A DNA stretch of 64,000 bases, taken from assembly GCA_003586115.2 (NCBI GenBank), contig QVOM02000072.1:1764361-1828360 (forward strand). Reading direction: 5' to 3'. Made by a program: the position numbers and the translations under genes. This stretch comes from Salvator merianae (taxonomy: Eukaryota > Chordata > Lepidosauria > Squamata > Teiidae). Shown piece by piece: positions 59,635-64,000 of the stretch; the stretch's first letter is position 1; each line of letters begins with the position of its first letter. The notes below the pieces were generated by a model. The model worked only from the letters and a program-made list of their open reading frames with translations, searched no databases and was not told the DNA's origin.

Positions 59635-59695
59635 CTGACAGCTGGATGCTGGAAATATATAACAGCAGTCATGCTGCCAAACAATGGATGCAAAA
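59635..59695 (+). CDS. Probable GH31-like coding exon 8 (residues 536-556)
   Basis: This 61-nt candidate exon lies between a CACACAG acceptor and an AA|GTATGT donor. It must be entered in phase 1, which is what exon 7 leaves, and it leaves in phase 2. The joined sequence reads FIPDSIADSWMLEIYN and then AAKQWMQ. This can be aligned with MYORG's ILPDMVGG...ERELYIRWLEV if about five residues are missing between the two blocks; the tryptophans then coincide. A sequon is present at N545 (NSS). The exon is short and the similarity modest, so it could be a chance frame or an alternative exon. Downstream codons in the same frame soon become low complexity, which supports ending at this donor. Confidence 0.55.
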
Positions 59696-60688
59696 GTATG
59701 TAGCAGACAGAGAGAAAATAAAATTCTTTTTTTCCTCTTTAACAGGGTATTATCTGGATCATTTGTCCAAAATTTAGCTATTTATGTTAAATACTGTAAT
59801 GTTCGAGCTGGAGACACCTCTGTTTTACATATCAGCATGAGTCCTTTATAGCATGTACCAAGCCAATTACAACATTTGGCTCCAGAGTTAAATGACCACA
59901 AATGCTGTTTTCCAGTAAAATCAGAATGTCTTCCTGCCCGCAACCCCAGTTTTCATTGTTCCTGAAATTCTTCAGGAATGGTTTTTTTCCAGAATGCCCA
60001 TGTAATGGCAAGATGTGATACAACCGTTTTTTTTAAAGAAATTCTATTCTCTTCATTACTATTTCAAGATTTGAACTGCAATCTTTTTGAACAAGGCTGC
60101 CTCACCTAACATTTGGGTCTTGCTGCTGTTGAATCTTACTGGGTCAATTCTAAAGATGTGTATGAATATCAAAATAATGTTTCCCTCTGACTTGAACAGT
60201 TTGAGTTCAAACTTGAACAGGTTCTGGTCTGTTCGTTGCCCCCTAAATGACTTTAAAAAGCAATTTTAAAGAGCAAAATACTTTTGTCCTATAACAGACT
60301 TTGTTGTTACCATTGCACTCAGGAGGGTGAGAATGTCACAACTGGGGTGGGAAGAGAGAACAGCACCTGGGATATAGTGCCTGGTTTCTCTTTTGTTGTC
60401 CTCTTTTGTGTCTTCAAAGTGCTTGATTTATTTTTTTTTACTGTTTGAATTTTTTAACAGAAGAGAGGATGTAGTGGAAGCTATCCTTCATTTATCTTGG
60501 GCAACACTCTGTTCTATAGTTGGCTGGGCACCACAGTCTACTCTCAAAATGCATGCCTCCTCCCTTCTCTCCCATCTCTGCAAGAAGGACAATGTATCAA
60601 CATTTTCCTTTCTTTCCTGTCCCTGCAAGAAGAATAGTGTATCCCTATTTTCCTTTCTCTCCCATGTCTGCAAGAAGAAGGACACTAT

Positions 60689-61270
60689 GGGCCTTTTCAC
60701 ACTTTCCACATTAGAATGGGATAATTATCCCATTTTAATGTGGAATAGACCATGCTGCACAGATGCTGCCCACATTGTGTAGCCAGAAACTGCAGCAAAA
60801 GCCAGCTAAGAGCATTTGCGGTGTGAATGCCCGTAACAGTGCCTGATCCTCGCCACAGCAGCAGCTGGGAAGCGTCTGGCCACTGCCATGGCAACCAGCA
60901 GGCCACACAGTGCCCAGGTGTGTGCAAATATGAACAGCTGCTCGTGCCAGCATGATTGGGCATGGTGCAGCCTGACTGAGCATCGCACAGCCTGATTAGG
61001 GCCGATTGCTCATACACCATCACCCAATCGTGCAATCACTGCACCACACCAACCTGGAAGCTTAACCACCAGGGTGGCTTGAATGCACCTTATCAGGAAG
61101 TGACTATCATCTCCTGGTACGGTTGTGGAGCACTAATCTGTGCTCCACAGGTATCCACGACTGAAAGCAGCTGTAGCCCGCTCCTGGCTGCTCAGGTCTC
61201 CACAAGGTGCAGGTGCACTTGGCTAGCAAGCATACTCACTACGTGCTAGCAGCAAGGGCAAACAGACCCC
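60689..61270. repeat. Hairpin MITE family, copy 4, inside family X
   Basis: Begins GGGCCTTTTCACACTTTCC, then a palindrome at 60704-60745 (arms TTCCACATTAGAATGGGATA). The TGGCCACTGCCATGGCAACC block is near 60880. The end AAGGGCAAACAGACCC is an imperfect inverse of the start. Confidence 0.7.
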
Positions 61271-61334
61271 ATGTTTCCTCTATTTTCCTTTGGCAATTCA
61301 CAAGGGAAACGTTTCCTTTCATTAAAGGGGGACA

Positions 61335-61738
61335 TTTAAGAACATTCCTTTTAAACCAGAAATTTATTTACTATGATAATGATAATGCTTTGATAATGAT
61401 AATGCTTTAATTCAAAACATGGTGACTGCAGCTAGAATTGTCTGTGCACAAAAATGCCCCAAAACTAACTTATTGAGAAATATGACTGTGGATAAGTTTG
61501 TTAAAAACTGGAAACTCTTTACTGACTTTCTACAAGAATTAGAAAGAATAAAGATGAAAGAAGACAGGTCAGAAGAAGAAGGGAAACCAGGAGGGGCAAG
61601 AAACAAGAAATCTAGAAGAAACTTTTGAAGAAGGGGGAAAGCCAAAATGTAATGAACAAAGGTTATCTATATGAACACACCCATTTGGGAATAAGATATA
61701 TGTTTTATGTATTTCAAAATAAAAAGAAGATTTTTTAA
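61335..61738 (+). mobile_element. L1 LINE 3' end, inside family X
   Basis: The frame at 61419-61628 reads CPKTNLLRNMTVDKFVKNWK + LFTDFLQELE, the counterpart of the minus-strand L1 C-terminus at 5329-5601 (RNKTVDRFYRNWKPFIDFLQ). It is followed by an A-rich end (CAAAATAAAAAGAAG). Confidence 0.7.
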
Positions 61739-62559
61739 TGCAAAACCAGCACTGTGCTTCAGGAGCTCTAGGGCAAACAGCACAGTACCGCTTTCTTCAA
61801 GAATGCAGGCGGGGTGGTTGGTGGTTGGTGTACACCTTGGCTGTGCCTGTTTGGGGATGCAGTCTTCTTACCCCGACAAATAACCCACGCCACTATCAAT
61901 ATTGTCATCTGGACCACACAACTACGTAGTGTGACACATGCTGCTTAGAGAGAGGTGAGGCAGAGTCCATTTGCTGACCGCTAACTTCACTTTCATGATA
62001 ATGGACCCCCCCCCCATACAAGCTGCTCTTTTTCACTGACCTTTTCCTGCTTTTATGCCACTTTGAAATTGCAGAATTGCACAAAAGTGCAATTACAAAG
62101 GAGCAGAAATTGAGATCTGCCCTTTAAGAAGCTTTACTATGTGGTAGGTGTGGAATTGAAGTTGTGCTTGGGTGGATACAGGCTGAGGGGGGAAAGGAAC
62201 AAATGGTAAACAACCAGTAACACTGCCAAGGAAATCCATGTTCTAATGCAGCAGTAGGGAAATCTGGAGGGTGGAGTTTGACTTTCCCACCCCTGTGAAG
62301 TCAAGATTTGAATGTTGGAACTACAACCAATCACTGACTGCAGACGGAGGGGGATTTGGCGAGGGGTGAAGACAGAAAGGCACCATTTCCCCATGCCAAG
62401 CATGGAAAAAAAGAGGAGTGAGAAAAAGCAAGTCCCAAGTGAGTCTGTGTTATAATGCAAATGTGTGAATGACTGGAACAGGTACTCAATCGTCGTTCTC
62501 CTCCTATACAGATTAAATTTATGATGTGGGACCGTGCCCTGAATGCATTCCAGTGTACC

Positions 62560-62652
62560 TTGGGCCTACTGTAGTCTGCAGTAGCATACAGATGGCACTC
62601 CCCTATTCCAGGATATAATCTGGAATAAGAACCAGTGCAGAAAGGCCCTTAG
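62560..62652. repeat. MITE right-end fragment
   Basis: GGGCCTACTGTAGTCTGCAG to CCAGTGCAGAAAGGCCC, matching 38040-38125. Confidence 0.65.
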
Positions 62653-63042
62653 TTGCAAAGACCCATTCTTTGTAGTTGCCAGCTCCACTCAGTCTGGTCA
62701 CTGGAAATCCTGGCATTTGCATCTTTCTGCTTTTCCCCCCAAAACTTGCTGGATGAACAGCTCTCAAAAAATAGCAAAAAATAGTCTTGAAAAGTAGAAA
62801 ACACCTCTCCTGTTTAGACTGGTGCTGGACCCATAACCCAAATGTTGGGTGAGATTTATAACAGAGTGTTCTGGTCCCAGCAAAGTATCCAACACTGGAA
62901 GTTGATTTGCTCTTAAAGACCAAGGGAAGGCAGAGATAAATCCTCAATAGGAGGAAGTATGTTTAAAAGGGGAAAAGGTACAGAGAGAAGACATACCAGA
63001 GCATGTCCTGCTTCAGTAATAGTAGAGCAGGAGAGAGGCAAA

Positions 63043-63438
63043 GGGCCTTTTCGTACTTTCCATCTTGGAATGTTTAGAAGTGAACGTTCCATGATGGAAC
63101 AGATTTCACAGCATGGACACTGTGTGCACTGCGAGATCTTAGAACGCCTGCAGGATACCAACATTTGAAGTGCGAATGCTGGCATCCTGCTCCGTTCTGT
63201 GTCATGACAGTGGCTGGGAAGATTCTGGCTGCTGCCATGGTGACCGGCCATGCCATGTGATCACGTAGGTGCATTTGTGCAATTGCACAGGTGCAGCCAT
63301 GCCATGCCACAGAGCCATGCCATCTGGAAGCGGGTGCAAGCACACTGTACTGGGTGGAATCCAGTACAGCTATTAGCAATTGGGAGCAGCTGGAGTCTGC
63401 TCCCGATTGCAAGGGCCTCTGCAAGTGTGAACAGGCCT
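63043..63438. repeat. Hairpin MITE family, copy 5
   Basis: Starts GGGCCTTTTCGTACTTTCC and ends with the complement-type GCAAGTGTGAACAGGCCT. Palindrome at 63060-63097 (arms CCATCTTGGAATGTT / AACGTTCCATGATGG). The GGCTGCTGCCATGGTGACC block is near 63227. Confidence 0.75.
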
Positions 63439-64000
63439 GAACTTAGCAAGGGAGGTAGGAGTGGCCAGACAGAGAGAACTGGGAAGGAAGAGATAAACCA
63501 ATAGTTTGTCTCTGTCTGACTCATCTCATAGGATAAGATTGACAAGAACAACTGCAAAGGCTGCTAGATTTTCCAAGAGAATGGCAAACCACTTCTGTAT
63601 TTCTGCCAAGAAAACCGCATAGAGGTCCAATAGAGGTGCCCATGCAGTCAACCAGGAGTTCGCCATGATTAGGTGGTACCCAACAACAACAATACATGCT
63701 GTGCATGCTGGAAACTGATGGGAGAAAGTAGAGCTTGAGGCAGGCTAACAACTATAAATGTGAACATTCCTGAAGTAGAACAAGCAATTTTCTTGACTCA
63801 AAGCACTTCAGGAGTACTGTGTATAGCTGGGCCCTGAACTGGCAGTACTTTAGTGGCTGAAATGGGTACCACTGCCAGGTGCAATCCAGCAGTATTTTGT
63901 ATCTAATGCAATATAATAATGCAAACATTGGCTGTGTCTGCACCTGGATGGCATTGGGAACATTGAGGTTGGAGACGCTTACTCCTGCCCCTGGGATGGG

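Larger units (their letters stand above)
22772..59695 (+). other. GH31 (MYORG / SITS-binding protein-like) gene locus, 3' part outside window
   Basis: This is the single host gene I can support. Eight coding exons have GT-AG borders and introns of about 11.4, 2.8, 5.3, 1.05, 3.2, 2.0 and 9.4 kb. Every junction keeps phase: exon lengths 465, 172, 208, 151, 204, 269, 137 and 61 nt give 555 full codons plus 2 nt. The deduced protein follows MYORG-type GH31 proteins in order: short cytoplasmic tail, one membrane anchor, N-terminal beta domain with a WYGG loop, then a TIM-barrel-like region. MYORG itself is about 714 residues, so roughly the last fifth (end of barrel and C-terminal beta domains) is missing and should lie beyond 64000. 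The family identity rests on recalled motif patterns, not a search. MYORG versus SITS-binding protein orthology cannot be settled here. Confidence 0.85.
60290..62545 (-). repeat. Family X TIR element, reverse copy, interrupted twice
   Basis: Blocks of 51037-52440 appear in reverse order and complement: GAGGGTGAGAATGTCAC at 60323, TTTTCCTTTGGCAATTCACA at 61284, TGTGCCTGTTTGGGG at 61842, CTTTGACTTT-type at 62278, and the terminus GGGACCGTGCCC at 62532. Two later insertions split it: a hairpin MITE (60689-61270) and an L1 piece (about 61335-61738). Confidence 0.75.
59696..64000 (+). other. Window end: intron or 3' side, no further exon found
   Basis: I looked for the next GH31 segments (a counterpart of the MYORG stretch with the SIPPW motif and of the C-terminal beta domains) and saw none. 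The interval is the interrupted family X element, a MITE piece and a hairpin MITE. 59696-60289, 62653-63042 and 63439-64000 are otherwise blank. Confidence 0.5.

Noticed and set aside
59568..59777. Idea of a second, tandem GH31 gene starting near 59.6 kb
   Set aside because: The segment at first resembled the exon 6 helix region, but phase and order fit better as exon 8 of the same gene, and no exons 1-5 of a second gene lie between 50.2 and 59.6 kb.

Overview
This is a vertebrate nuclear sequence, most likely from a squamate reptile (lizard, gecko or snake). The evidence is the repeat mix: diverse CR1, L2 and L1 LINE fragments, many short inverted-repeat DNA transposons (MITEs) of several families, GATA-type and TTTC microsatellites, and a host gene spread over more than 36 kb with canonical GT-AG introns. 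There are no bacterial operons, CRISPR arrays or phage-like genes. The species call is an inference.

One host gene is supported, on the + strand. Eight coding exons (22789-23253, 34669-34840, 37646-37853, 43164-43314, 44365-44568, 47781-48049, 50055-50191, 59635-59695) join in compatible phases into about 556 residues, and the gene continues past the window. The protein is a type II membrane protein of glycoside hydrolase family 31, closest in layout to MYORG (KIAA1161/NET37) and the SITS-binding protein group. The fold-level motifs are recognisable, but the positions of the catalytic nucleophile and the acid/base, and a sugar-contacting acidic motif, appear substituted. It reads as an intact but probably non-catalytic GH31 protein (pseudoenzyme).

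Region by region: 1-22.7 kb is upstream/intergenic DNA with L2, CR1 and L1 pieces, foldback elements, and a three-deep nest of transposons at 11.5-14.9 kb. 22.8-59.7 kb is the GH31 gene; its introns carry MITEs, a CR1 split by two DNA elements (38.9-43.1 kb), several copies of a ~1.4-1.5 kb TIR element, and a TTTC microsatellite that forms the polypyrimidine tract of exon 7. 59.7-64 kb is the next intron, holding a TIR element interrupted by a hairpin MITE and an L1 fragment.

Most long reading frames outside the eight exons are transposon remnants or chance frames. The other notable signal is a MITE family (five copies) that keeps a ~40-bp subterminal palindrome although the palindrome sequence differs between copies.
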